Of a stretch of 64,000 nt of DNA, positions 48,188 through 57,642 are shown piece after piece. The translations under genes and the position numbers were made by a program. The DNA lies in assembly GCA_937876195.1 (NCBI GenBank), contig CALEIK010000004.1:1-64000 (forward strand). Direction: 5' to 3'. Position 1 is the stretch's first letter, and each line of letters starts with the position of its first letter. This stretch comes from an uncultured Flavobacteriales bacterium. Lineage in GTDB: Bacteria; Bacteroidota; Bacteroidia; Flavobacteriales_D; Crocinitomicaceae. The notes below the pieces were generated by a model. It searched no databases. It saw only the letters and a list, made by a program, of their open reading frames with translations, and had not been told where the DNA came from.

Positions 48188-48220
48188 AAAAAGTCACCCG
48201 TCGGAGACGGATGACTTTTG
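48186..48220. terminator. Bidirectional terminator between convergent operons
   Basis: AAAAGTCACCCGT pairs with ACGGATGACTTTT (one mismatch) around a short loop, with A-run and T-run on either side. It lies between the lipoprotein stop (48187) and the gcvT stop (48238). Confidence 0.8.
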
Positions 48221-48237
48221 CATGTATTTCAATTCAA

Positions 48238-49326
48238 TTACTTTTTGTAAAAGGGCAACTTTACAATTTTCGCTTTAACGCCCTTACCGCGAACTTCAAT
48301 AAATATTTCACTGTCCAGTGCTGAGTTTTCAATGGTGACATATCCCAATCCAATCGCTTTTTGAACAGTAGGTGCCATCGTACCAGACGTTACTCTTCCA
48401 ATCACATTTCCTGCAGCATCCAAGATAGGGTAGTCATGTCTAGGAATTCCACGATCAACTAACTCAAATGCGACTAACTTTTTGGTGACACCTGCTTCCT
48501 TTTGTTTTGCCAAGAAATCTTTATCGATAAAATCTTCATTTTTTCCGAGCTTGGTAATCCATCCTAACCCTGCTTCCAACGGAGAAGTGGTATCGTCGAT
48601 GTCATTTCCATATAAGCAAAAGCCCATTTCCAAACGCAATGTATCACGAGCAGCGAGACCAATCGGTTTAATTCCAAATGAAGCGCCAGCCTCAAATACC
48701 TTGTCCCATACCTGTTCAACTTCATTGTTTTTGCAATAAATCTCGAAACCTCCAGAACCAGTGTATCCAGTCGCTGAAATAATAGCGTATTCAATTCCAG
48801 CGAAATCACCAACTTCGAAATGATAGTAATTAATTGCGGACAAATCAACAGAAGTCAATGACTGCATTGCTTCAATCGCTTTCGGACCTTGAATAGCCAA
48901 CAGTGAATAATCGTCTGAGAGATTACGCATGGTTGCACCAAATGAATTGTGCGAAGAGATCCAGTTCCAGTCCTTTTCAATATTGGAAGCGTTCACTACG
49001 AGCAAATACTCAGTTTCTTTTACTTTGTAGATAATAAGGTCGTCTACGATTCCACCTTTTCCATTTGGCATACAGCTGTATTGTGCACGTCCAATGGTCA
49101 ACGTAGAAGCATCATTGCTTGATATTTTTTGAATTAAATTTAATGCTCCATCACCTGAAATTAGAAATTCACCCATGTGTGAAACATCAAAAACACCTAC
49201 ACCTTCACGGACAGTTTGATGTTCAACTGTTACCCCTTCGTATTGTACAGGCATGTTGTATCCCGCAAAAGGGACAAGTTTTGCTCCTAAAGCAATATGT
49301 TTATCTGTTAAAGCAGTGTTTTTCAT
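48238..49326 (-). CDS. gcvT: Aminomethyltransferase (glycine cleavage T-protein)
   Basis: 362 residues. LVPFAGYNMPVQYEGVTVEH, VFDVSHMGEFLISGDGAL (folate-binding region with the catalytic Asp in the VSHMG context), YSCMPNGKGGIVDDLIIYKV, ATGYTGSGGFEIYCKN, DTLRLEMGFCLYGNDID, and SGTMAPTVQKAIGLGYV are all T-protein motifs, and length is normal. Transfers the aminomethyl group from the H-protein to tetrahydrofolate, releasing ammonia. It works with GcvP, GcvH and E3; lpdA is in the window but unlinked. A FAD oxidoreductase is encoded 43 bases upstream on the same strand. Confidence 0.95.
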   Translation of the reverse strand: MKNTALTDKHIALGAKLVPFAGYNMPVQYEGVTVEHQTVREGVGVFDVSHMGEFLISGDGALNLIQKISSNDASTLTIGRAQYSCMPNGKGGIVDDLIIYKVKETEYLLVVNASNIEKDWNWISSHNSFGATMRNLSDDYSLLAIQGPKAIEAMQSLTSVDLSAINYYHFEVGDFAGIEYAIISATGYTGSGGFEIYCKNNEVEQVWDKVFEAGASFGIKPIGLAARDTLRLEMGFCLYGNDIDDTTSPLEAGLGWITKLGKNEDFIDKDFLAKQKEAGVTKKLVAFELVDRGIPRHDYPILDAAGNVIGRVTSGTMAPTVQKAIGLGYVTIENSALDSEIFIEVRGKGVKAKIVKLPFYKK

Positions 49327-49369
49327 AGTAAATTTTAATTTTTTTCAAAGTTAATATTATTGTCAGAAG

Positions 49370-50527
49370 TTAATCTTCATTGTTGTCTTCAATAATGATT
49401 TTAGCGAGTTCTTTTCCCACCAATGATCCAATCGCAACTCCCATTCCTCCAAGTCGCACGGCGCAATACACCGATTGATCTACTTTTTTGATGATGGGTT
49501 GTTTTGACGTTCCAACGCCCATGATTCCAGCCCATTTATGGTCTATTTCATAGGGAGTATCTGGAAGAATTACGTTAGATAAAAGGTGCTCCAAGCGCTC
49601 TATGATTTTTGGTGAGGTTGAAATTTCGCCAGTGGTTTCACCTTCAAAATCGATGTTTCTACCACCTCCAAATAAAATACGGTCATCTATATTTCTGAAA
49701 TAGTAATAGCCAGAATCGTAATGAAATGTTCCTTTTATCTTCAAATTGGGAATGGGAGTTGTGACGATCACTTGTGCCCGTGCCGGCTGCACGTCTTCCG
49801 AAGGCAAAAACTGAGACGCAAACCCATTGGTACAGATGGATATCGTTTTAGCTTCAATTTCTCCCAATTCCGTTGCAGCAGTAGCACCATTTTTGTCAGA
49901 TGATATCGCATTCACCTCTGTCCCAAACAACACTTTAATGTCGGCGGCGATTACCTTTTTGTAAAAAGCATCATTCATAGCTGCAGTGTCAATTTGCCCT
50001 TCCAAGCGATTGTGAATACTTGTAACAATATCCTTAAAACCGAAATTCGATTGAACCGATTCGTCAACATCGTACACGTGTGATTCACCCGTAATTTCTT
50101 CTAATTTTTGATTGAAGTAAGGTAGAAGTTCTATTGTTTTTGTGTAAATGTCGCGTTCATTTTCAGAAATTAAATCCCAAGAACCGTATTGCTCAAACTT
50201 TAAGGCGTCGTCGCCAAATAGCGCACGTAAATTTTGCAATCCGTCCCACCGTTTTTTTACCGTGCTCCAAACTTCATGCTCAGGAGTGGTTTGTAAATCG
50301 CTGTACAGTTCCGTGGCGCTCCCAAAACACGCAAAACCCGCATTTTTTGAACTTGCTCCAAAGGGAAGAATGCCTCTTTCGACAATGAGAATTTTGGAAT
50401 TTCGATTCGACGCTTTTAACGATAGTGCAGTGCTGTAACCAACTATTCCTGCGCCTATTATCAAATGATCAATGTCCTTGAAAAAGGATTTTAACTCCCA
50501 ATAACTTATTTTTTCACTAGATACCAT
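49370..50527 (-). CDS. DAO-family FAD-dependent oxidoreductase
   Basis: 385 residues. Rossmann motif LIIGAGIVGYSTALSLKAS near residue 21, then ILIVERGILPFGASSKNAGF and the FAD-contacting MNDAFYKKVIAADIKVLFGT. The C-terminal part has GYYYFRNIDDRILFGGGRNI, WAGIMGVGTSKQPIIKK and RLGGMGVAIGSLVGKELAKI. This fits the DadA/glycine-oxidase/sarcosine-oxidase fold. It precedes gcvT by 43 bases. Because gcvT takes one-carbon units from glycine, an oxidase for a glycine-type amine (sarcosine, glycine, dimethylglycine) is a fair inference but not proven. Confidence 0.88.
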   Translation of the reverse strand: MVSSEKISYWELKSFFKDIDHLIIGAGIVGYSTALSLKASNRNSKILIVERGILPFGASSKNAGFACFGSATELYSDLQTTPEHEVWSTVKKRWDGLQNLRALFGDDALKFEQYGSWDLISENERDIYTKTIELLPYFNQKLEEITGESHVYDVDESVQSNFGFKDIVTSIHNRLEGQIDTAAMNDAFYKKVIAADIKVLFGTEVNAISSDKNGATAATELGEIEAKTISICTNGFASQFLPSEDVQPARAQVIVTTPIPNLKIKGTFHYDSGYYYFRNIDDRILFGGGRNIDFEGETTGEISTSPKIIERLEHLLSNVILPDTPYEIDHKWAGIMGVGTSKQPIIKKVDQSVYCAVRLGGMGVAIGSLVGKELAKIIIEDNNED

Positions 50528-50641
50528 GCTGCTTTAGAATACGATTCTGAACTATTTTAACCATATTTGTATAAATAATTACCATCAAATTTAAACCAAA
50601 TCTGTAACTCGTTGTACAGAACTTCGTTTAAATAATATGAT

Positions 50642-53600
50642 ATGAGATATATTGTCCTTGTTCTGTTTGTTTTTGCGACCTATTTTTCGTGGTCTCAACA
50701 GCTCGTCTTTGAGTTTAAAGGACAAGTTGATAATCTTGATATTGCCAAAAGAGAAGGAGGAGTAACAGTCTCAATTGTTCAAGGTGGAACCACTGTTTCC
50801 TCCACGACAACTGCTTCAAATGGAAAATATTCACTGAAAAGCCCTGTTAATTACAAAACACCTTTTAAAGTAGTTTTTAGTAAACCCGGATTTGTATCAA
50901 AGTTTGTTCAATTCAATCTTTCGAAGTTAAATGAGGAAGATATACCTGCTGGTGCAGATTTTAGACCAGTTGAGGATCTCAGTATGAGTTTGTTCAAGGA
51001 TCGTGACAATGTCGATTTCTCTTTTTTGAATACGCAATCTGTGGCTACGTTTGATTGGAACCCAAATGCATTGGCTGTCAATTTGGATAAGGTAGAGAGT
51101 ACGCGAGTGAGTAAACAGATATTTGATTTACTGGATAAAGCTGATAAAGACAAGGCACAAGCGGAGATTAAGTACCAGGATGCGATTAAAAAGGCGGATG
51201 CGTTTTATAACAGTCAGTCGTACGAGAGTGCGTTGGGGAAATATGAAGAAGCGTTGAAGTACAAACCTGCTGAAAAATACCCTGCCGATAGAATTTTGGA
51301 GTTGGACGCATTGATTCAAGCAAATAAAGCAAAGGAATTAGCGCAAGCGCAGGAAGATGAAAAGTACAACAATCTTATCACCGCTGCAGATAATTTAAAA
51401 TCACAAGGGAAGCTTGCGGAAGCCGTTACAAAATACCAAGCAGCGCTGCAAGAGAAAGACGAGCAATATCCAAAGGATCAAATTGCGGCACTTACAAAAC
51501 AAATAGAGAATCAACAGAAAGAAGCTGAAAATCAAGCAAAGTATGAAGCCGCTGTCAAAGCTGCAGATGCTTTCATGAAGCAGAACAGTATGAAAGCTGC
51601 AAGAGACAAATATGTTGAGGCGAACAAGCTAAAACCATCGGAGCAGTATCCTAAAGATAAGTTGGCTGAATTGGATGGTAAATTGGCCGCACAAGCAGAG
51701 AAGGAGTCAGTGAAGAAGAAGTACGACGATGCAATTGCAGCAGGGGATCAATTATTTACGGAGGAAAAATACGCGGAAGCCAAAGCGAAGTATCAAGAAG
51801 CTTTGACAATTGAAAGTGCTTCAACATATGCAAAGGGAAGAGTTGAGATGTGTGACGCAAAAATCAATGAAGCCAAAGCAGAAAAGGAGCGTTTAGCGAA
51901 AATTGAGAAGTTATTATCAGAAGGAAATGCTGCATTTGTTGCATCAAAATGGGAAGAAGCGAAAGGAAAATACACTGAAGTTCTGGGCTTAGATGCGGAA
52001 AACGCTGTTGCGAAAGAAAAGTTGAAGCTCATTGAGCAAAAAATAGAAGAGTCTAAGAATTTAGCGGCGCAAGAAGAGAAATTCAAGCAACTCGTAGTGG
52101 AAGGAGATAAGGCACTTACAACCGAGAAGTACGATGATGCCATTGCAAAATACGAAGCAGCGATACAGATCAAAGCTGCGGCTGATGTCGAAGAAAAAAT
52201 CAAAGCAATCAAGAAAATTCAAGCGGATTTAGCAGCTGCGAATGAGAAGAAAGCGAATTATGAGGCTGCAGTTGAAGCAGCAGATAATTTGTTCAATGAA
52301 GCGAAATGGGAAGAAGCAAAAGCAAAGTACCGAGAGGCAATGACCTTTGATAATACACAAACTTATCCTTCACAACGAATTACAGAAATTGATAAACTGC
52401 AAGCGGAAGCAGCAGCAAAAGACAGAAAAAAAGCAGATTATGATGCGGCGATTCAAGCAGCAGATCAACTTTTTAATGAGGAGAAATGGGCAGAAGCGAA
52501 ATCAAAGTACCGGGACGCAATGACTTTGGACAATACGCAAGAGTACCCAGCTGGAAAAATCGCGGAAATTGATAAAATTCAAATTGATTTAGCAGAAGTC
52601 GCTAAAAAACAAAAGAAATACGCGGATATCATCAGTGCAGCTGATAATTTGTTCAACGCATCCGATTGGGAGAAAGCAAAAGCGAAGTACAAGGAAGCTT
52701 TGACAGTTGATGACACTCAGACTTATCCTTCAGAACGAATCACCGAAATTGAGAAAATCCAGAACGAGGCAAAAGCGGAAGCCGAGAAAGAGGCCAGTTA
52801 TCAGGTAGCGATTAAAGCAGCCGATGATTTGTTTACCAAAGAAAAGTACGCTGAGTCAAAGACAAAGTATCAGGAAGCCTTGACTATCGATGCTTCTCAA
52901 GCCTATCCCAATGACCGAATAGCTGAAATTGACAAGATCATGGGCAATAAGGCTGCTGAAGCAGAACGAAAAGCGAAGTACGATGCAACGATTTTAGCAG
53001 CTGATCAATTATTGAGTGGCGAAAAACTAGCAGAAGCAAAAGCGAAGTACAACGAAGCGATAGCAATGGATGGAACTCAATCCTATCCTAAGGATAAAAT
53101 TGTTGAAATAGATAAGCGAATTGCAGCACAAGGAGATGAAGCGAAAAGAAAGGCAGATTATTTGGCAGCAGTAAATGCAGCGGATGCACTGTTCAATCAA
53201 GCAAAATGGAAAGAAGCAAAAGCAAAATACAATGAAGCACTTACTATTGATGGTTCGGAAGTATATCCTGTAGAAAAAATCGCTGAGATAGATAATAAAT
53301 TAGCGAATCTTTCTAAAGTTAACGCACTCTTGGCGGAAGGGAAAGCGCTTTTTGACGCAAATAAATTAGAGGATGCACTTTCTAAGTACCAGGAAGTAGT
53401 GGCAATGGATTCTGAAAATGCAACAGCGAAAACGCAGATTGATGCAATTAATGCAAAACTGAATGCAAAAGCTTCTGAAGAAGAAAAATTAGCTAAGTTC
53501 AATAAATTGAAGGCCGAAGGATTCGCTCTTGCGGATAAAAAAGAATATACCAGTGCGATAGATAAATTGGAAGAAGCACTATCGATTAAAACGGATCAAG

Positions 53601-56188
53601 AGGTTAAAACGAAGATTGATGATTTGAATGCAACGTTGACTTCTTTGAATGAGAAGAAGGGATTAGAAGAGCGCTACAATTCATTGATTACAGAAGCTGA
53701 ATCAAAAGAGTCGTCAAGCGATTATACCGGAGCGATTAATAAATACAAGGAAGCTTTAACGTTGAAGCCTTCAGAAGCATTGCCAAAACAGAAAATAGCT
53801 GATTTGGAAGCGTTAATGCGTCAATCAAATGAACAAAAGGCGATTGATGAGAAGTATCAGGCAGCAATGAAAAAGGGAGATGATTTGATGAATCAAAAAC
53901 GCTATTTGGATGCAATTCAAGAATACAACAAAGCACTGAACATCAAACCAACTGAGCAAGAGCCAGTAGACAAAGCAGCTGAGGCAGAAAGATTAGAAAA
54001 AGCCAAAGGGCACGAAGTGGATGAGCAGTATGAAAAAATATTAACGGTTGCTCAATCAAAAATTGACGAAAAAGAATTTACAAAGGCGATCGAATTGTTG
54101 AACAGAGCGATGTCACTTAAGCCTGCTGACCCGCGACCACAAGAATTACTTGATAACATTGCAGAATTGCAGCGTCAAGAGGCTATTTATGCTGAGTTGA
54201 TGAAAAAGGGAAATGCCTTGGCAGCTTCTAAATCGTATGAAGAGGCGAAATCTAAATATCAAGAGGCGCTAGCGCAAAAACCAGCGGAAGATGAACCCAA
54301 AGAGAAAATTGCGGAAATGGATCGCTTGATATCAGAGTCTTCTTCGGCTGCCGAGAGAGATCAATTGTACCGTGACTACATGAGTAAAGGGGAGATTGAA
54401 CTTTCGAGCAAAGAATACGTAATGGCCTTGTCACAGTTTCAAAATGCACTGTCCGTTAAACCAGGAGATATTGCCGCACAGAACAAAATAAAAGAAGTAC
54501 AGCAGATTCTAGATAATATCGCTAACGCGCAAGAAGCCAACGTTGAATTAATGAATAAGTTCAATGCTTTGGTAAAAAATGCCGATGAACAGTTTGCCGT
54601 GGAAGATTACTTAAAAGCAAAATCCATATACGAAGAGGCACAGGAGTTGATTCCAGCAAATACATACGTTGCACAACAAATTGAGCAGTGTATCTTGTTG
54701 GAAAGAAGAAAGTCTGATGTTGAAAGAGATCGAGAGTACCAAAAAATAATTGATGCCGGCGATAAAAATTTCGTGATGGGCGATTATGAAAAAGCGAAGG
54801 AGTACTTCAAACGTGCTAGTGGTCTGAGAAATAGCGATCCCTATCCTCGAGCTAAACTGGCTGAAATTGACGCTATTCTAAATCCGGTCATTGTCGATTC
54901 AGGAAAACTGAAAGACTTAGGGGATCCATACGATAGTTCAATAATGGACGGTCAAGCATTGCTTGCCAAAGCGGAAGAAGAGCGAAAATTGATTAAGAAA
55001 ACGAAAATTCAGAACAAGCAAAATGCAATTCATGTAAGTGAGTCTGAAATGACAGCTGCTAAAACGCAACAACATTATGACAATACGAACGAGATTTATA
55101 TGGTTCAGCAGCAGATTACTAGGGATGCGGGCGAATCTGATTTAGGTCGACAAGCAATTGTAGATGCGTTACGTCAATCGGAGCGTGAACTACAAGAGCT
55201 GGATAGAGCGAATACAAACTTTGAGCGGTCAGAAAATCAATCGGATCAGCAATCCTTGAACGTTGTAGTGAAGAATTCGGCGATTGAATACGGGGAAAAG
55301 GAAAGTGTGTATCAAGAGAATACGGACAATATGAACCGCTATAAAACAGTAGAAGCAAATGCGAGTACTGAAAAGAATAGAGCAAATTACATTAGTAATA
55401 TTGATTCAGATCAAACAATTACTGGGGTTAAAATTCTCGTAGAAGAAAACACTGTTGAAGGAAACAAGTACAGAGAAGAAAATACGGAGCTTATTAAAGC
55501 AGAGAATAAAGAATTAGCCGATGCGCACATGGCTTCTTACAACGGTGAAATGGAAAAGTACCTGAAGAATAAGGATAAGATTGAAAGAGAAGTGAACATA
55601 AACTCTGGCATTGAACAGTTGGCGAAAGAAGCACATGTCAAAAAGATCGACTATGTGAATGCGATGGATGAGAAAGCCTTAGTGAAGAGTGGAGAGGCAC
55701 ATAAAGGAGATACAGAAGAACGTGAAGATGCGCGTAAGGCAATCCACAACGTCTACGCTGGAGTTCAAACGAGAGCAAATGAGGAGGCGGACAAACAAGA
55801 GGACAACTCCAATAAATTGGTGGATGTGAACAAAACTTTACAGGCCAGTGCTGCAAATAAAAGTATTGGAGAACAAGAAAAGCATTATAGCGCTATGGCT
55901 GAATTAAACAAGGTCAGTGACAAACCGAAAGAACAACCAAGAATAGCAAATACGCTAGGGGAGGAGTATCCAGAAGGTGTCTCTCAAGAGTCGTTCACAC
56001 AAAATGATCAAGACGGTTTAATGAAAGCCATTATTACGCGAAGAATTGTTGTTATTGACGGCCACGCGGACGTATACGTGAGAACGCAAACGTTGAATGG
56101 AATTACCTACTCAAAAAATGGAAATCCTAGTTTATCGCATGTTTGGCAAAAAGAAACCCAAGACCCTAGTCTTAAACGCCATTATTAG
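50642..56188 (+). CDS. 1848-residue secreted repeat protein (CarboxypepD_reg-like N-terminus plus 21 TPR-like coiled repeats)
   Basis: Signal peptide MRYIVLVLFVFATYFSWSQ. A carboxypeptidase-regulatory-like beta domain (LVFEFKGQVDN, GVTVSIVQGGTTVSSTTTAS, YKTPFKVVFSKPGFVSKF) follows to about residue 110. Residues ~165-1420 contain 21 tandem units of about 60 residues, each YDAAI.AADQLF.E.KWAEAKAKY.EAL.ID..Q.YP.DRIAEIDK: two helices like TPR motifs. Six neighbouring units (from 52258 on) are spaced exactly 180 bases. The last ~400 residues are charged, helical, and end in IITRRIVVIDGHADVYVRTQ, with WQKETQDPSLKRHY. An envelope-associated scaffold is likely. Its stop lies 50 bases inside the downstream apbE. 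Confidence 0.85.
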   Translation: MRYIVLVLFVFATYFSWSQQLVFEFKGQVDNLDIAKREGGVTVSIVQGGTTVSSTTTASNGKYSLKSPVNYKTPFKVVFSKPGFVSKFVQFNLSKLNEEDIPAGADFRPVEDLSMSLFKDRDNVDFSFLNTQSVATFDWNPNALAVNLDKVESTRVSKQIFDLLDKADKDKAQAEIKYQDAIKKADAFYNSQSYESALGKYEEALKYKPAEKYPADRILELDALIQANKAKELAQAQEDEKYNNLITAADNLKSQGKLAEAVTKYQAALQEKDEQYPKDQIAALTKQIENQQKEAENQAKYEAAVKAADAFMKQNSMKAARDKYVEANKLKPSEQYPKDKLAELDGKLAAQAEKESVKKKYDDAIAAGDQLFTEEKYAEAKAKYQEALTIESASTYAKGRVEMCDAKINEAKAEKERLAKIEKLLSEGNAAFVASKWEEAKGKYTEVLGLDAENAVAKEKLKLIEQKIEESKNLAAQEEKFKQLVVEGDKALTTEKYDDAIAKYEAAIQIKAAADVEEKIKAIKKIQADLAAANEKKANYEAAVEAADNLFNEAKWEEAKAKYREAMTFDNTQTYPSQRITEIDKLQAEAAAKDRKKADYDAAIQAADQLFNEEKWAEAKSKYRDAMTLDNTQEYPAGKIAEIDKIQIDLAEVAKKQKKYADIISAADNLFNASDWEKAKAKYKEALTVDDTQTYPSERITEIEKIQNEAKAEAEKEASYQVAIKAADDLFTKEKYAESKTKYQEALTIDASQAYPNDRIAEIDKIMGNKAAEAERKAKYDATILAADQLLSGEKLAEAKAKYNEAIAMDGTQSYPKDKIVEIDKRIAAQGDEAKRKADYLAAVNAADALFNQAKWKEAKAKYNEALTIDGSEVYPVEKIAEIDNKLANLSKVNALLAEGKALFDANKLEDALSKYQEVVAMDSENATAKTQIDAINAKLNAKASEEEKLAKFNKLKAEGFALADKKEYTSAIDKLEEALSIKTDQEVKTKIDDLNATLTSLNEKKGLEERYNSLITEAESKESSSDYTGAINKYKEALTLKPSEALPKQKIADLEALMRQSNEQKAIDEKYQAAMKKGDDLMNQKRYLDAIQEYNKALNIKPTEQEPVDKAAEAERLEKAKGHEVDEQYEKILTVAQSKIDEKEFTKAIELLNRAMSLKPADPRPQELLDNIAELQRQEAIYAELMKKGNALAASKSYEEAKSKYQEALAQKPAEDEPKEKIAEMDRLISESSSAAERDQLYRDYMSKGEIELSSKEYVMALSQFQNALSVKPGDIAAQNKIKEVQQILDNIANAQEANVELMNKFNALVKNADEQFAVEDYLKAKSIYEEAQELIPANTYVAQQIEQCILLERRKSDVERDREYQKIIDAGDKNFVMGDYEKAKEYFKRASGLRNSDPYPRAKLAEIDAILNPVIVDSGKLKDLGDPYDSSIMDGQALLAKAEEERKLIKKTKIQNKQNAIHVSESEMTAAKTQQHYDNTNEIYMVQQQITRDAGESDLGRQAIVDALRQSERELQELDRANTNFERSENQSDQQSLNVVVKNSAIEYGEKESVYQENTDNMNRYKTVEANASTEKNRANYISNIDSDQTITGVKILVEENTVEGNKYREENTELIKAENKELADAHMASYNGEMEKYLKNKDKIEREVNINSGIEQLAKEAHVKKIDYVNAMDEKALVKSGEAHKGDTEEREDARKAIHNVYAGVQTRANEEADKQEDNSNKLVDVNKTLQASAANKSIGEQEKHYSAMAELNKVSDKPKEQPRIANTLGEEYPEGVSQESFTQNDQDGLMKAIITRRIVVIDGHADVYVRTQTLNGITYSKNGNPSLSHVWQKETQDPSLKRHY

Positions 56189-57197
56189 TCTATTTATCCT
56201 GAGCTCTTGTCAGGAAGAAATAGATCGGCGATCTTTTCTTGAAATTCAAGGTGAAACGCAAGGCACGACTTATACGATTATTATTGTTGAGAATGACGTG
56301 ACCGTTACAAAAAATCACATCGATTCGCTTTTCTCATCATTTGATGCTTCGCTTTCTACCTATATTTCAACTTCCGTCATTTCACAACTCAACGAAAGCA
56401 AAGAGCAATTCACCATTGAGGATAAAACGGGCTATTTTAAAAGGTGCTATGGACTCAGCAAAGATGTCTTTGTAAAAACAAACGGCGCTTTTGATCCTTC
56501 CGTTTTTCCGCTTGTGAAGGGATGGGGATTTATGAACAATGTAGAAACACCGTTGTCCCAATCTGCTGTAGATTCTATATTGACATTTATTTCTTTTGAA
56601 CCCGACAAATTGCACAGTATTCGTTTTGAGAATTCATCCATTGAATTAACGAAGAAGCATCCATCCTTTCAAATTGATTTCAATGCAATTGCTCAAGGAC
56701 TTTCAGTCGATGTGGTAGACGATTTCTTAAAAAACAAAGGGTACCAAAACTATTACATCGAAGTTGGTGGAGAACTCATTGTTCGCGGTCACAATCGTGA
56801 GGGCGAGAACTGGAAGATTGGTGTGGATGCTCCAAAAGAAAACCTAGATACCCGTGAATTGAATACCATTCTTAGCATTTCGGATAAGGCCATTGCGACC
56901 AGTGGGAATTACCGTAAGTTTTATGAAGTGGATGGCGTGAAATATTCGCACACGTTGGATCCAAAGACAGGATTTCCAGTGCAACATTCTCTATTAAGCG
57001 TCACAGTGATTGCAAACGATGCTGCAAGAGCAGATGCGTATGCAACAGCGTTCATGGTTATAGGCGTAAAAAAGACCTTGGAGTTCATACAAACGCACCC
57101 AAATGAAGAACTGGAGGTGTATTTACTCTATGGAGATGAGAGCGGTGAGATTAATTCTCGCATGTCGGATGGATTTGCTCAGTTCATCGAAGAATAG
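56139..57197 (+). CDS. apbE: FAD:protein FMN transferase (ApbE)
   Basis: 352 residues from the ATG at 56139 (MFGKKKPKTLVLNAIISLFI with lipobox LSSC), an exported lipoprotein; upstream ATGs in the same frame would not give a standard signal. Motifs: EIQGETQGTTYTI, GAFDPSVFPLVKGWGF, IDFNAIAQGLSVDVVDDFLK, YIEVGGELIVRGHN, KAIATSGNYRKF, YSHTLDPKTGFPVQHSLLSV, DAARADAYATAFMVIGV. Transfers FMN from FAD onto Thr of partners such as NqrB/NqrC or other periplasmic flavoproteins. The overlap with the preceding gene implies coupling. No Nqr genes nearby. Confidence 0.93.
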   Translation: MFGKKKPKTLVLNAIISLFILSSCQEEIDRRSFLEIQGETQGTTYTIIIVENDVTVTKNHIDSLFSSFDASLSTYISTSVISQLNESKEQFTIEDKTGYFKRCYGLSKDVFVKTNGAFDPSVFPLVKGWGFMNNVETPLSQSAVDSILTFISFEPDKLHSIRFENSSIELTKKHPSFQIDFNAIAQGLSVDVVDDFLKNKGYQNYYIEVGGELIVRGHNREGENWKIGVDAPKENLDTRELNTILSISDKAIATSGNYRKFYEVDGVKYSHTLDPKTGFPVQHSLLSVTVIANDAARADAYATAFMVIGVKKTLEFIQTHPNEELEVYLLYGDESGEINSRMSDGFAQFIEE

Positions 57198-57285
57198 GTT
57201 ATTCGCAACGCACTGTGGGTAACTAATTCACATCGTTTATTTGTCACGTCAAAGTTCTAGTAATTTTATCTCAAATTGTTTTAAG

Positions 57286-57642
57286 ATGAAAGAGAACAAA
57301 TTGGTGCGAATAATTCTATTAATTGCCATGTTGGTGTGTGCAGCAATTATCGTCACCTATTATTGGCAGCATGAAACCTTGGAGGCAATTGCAACAGTTC
57401 CCATGTATGTCATGATTACTGCATTGGCATATATTTTAATTCAAATTCTCAAACGTTCTATCTACAAAGAACAGCGCTGGTACGATTGGCTGTATTACAT
57501 TGGACTAATCGCCATTATGCTTCCAACAGTGATCGCCAATGAAGGAAATGCATCGATTTTTCATCTAGCAACAGATTTCGGTACTTTGTTTTTAATTGTT
57601 CCTGTTTTATTGGAAGGTAAAGTTATTGTAAATGGAAAGTAG
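57286..57642 (+). CDS. Hypothetical membrane protein, 118 aa
   Basis: From the ATG at 57286 (MKENKLVRIILLIAMLVCAA). Four hydrophobic helices: IILLIAMLVCAAIIVTYYW, VPMYVMITALAYILIQIL, YDWLYYIGLIAIMLPTVI, FHLATDFGTLFLIVPVLLEG. Not recognised. Upstream, TTG at 57241 and TAATTTTA at 57261-57268 with a 17-base spacer form a possible promoter. Its stop overlaps the start of mpl by 11 bases, so it is co-translated with a peptidoglycan-recycling enzyme. Confidence 0.68.
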   Translation: MKENKLVRIILLIAMLVCAAIIVTYYWQHETLEAIATVPMYVMITALAYILIQILKRSIYKEQRWYDWLYYIGLIAIMLPTVIANEGNASIFHLATDFGTLFLIVPVLLEGKVIVNGK

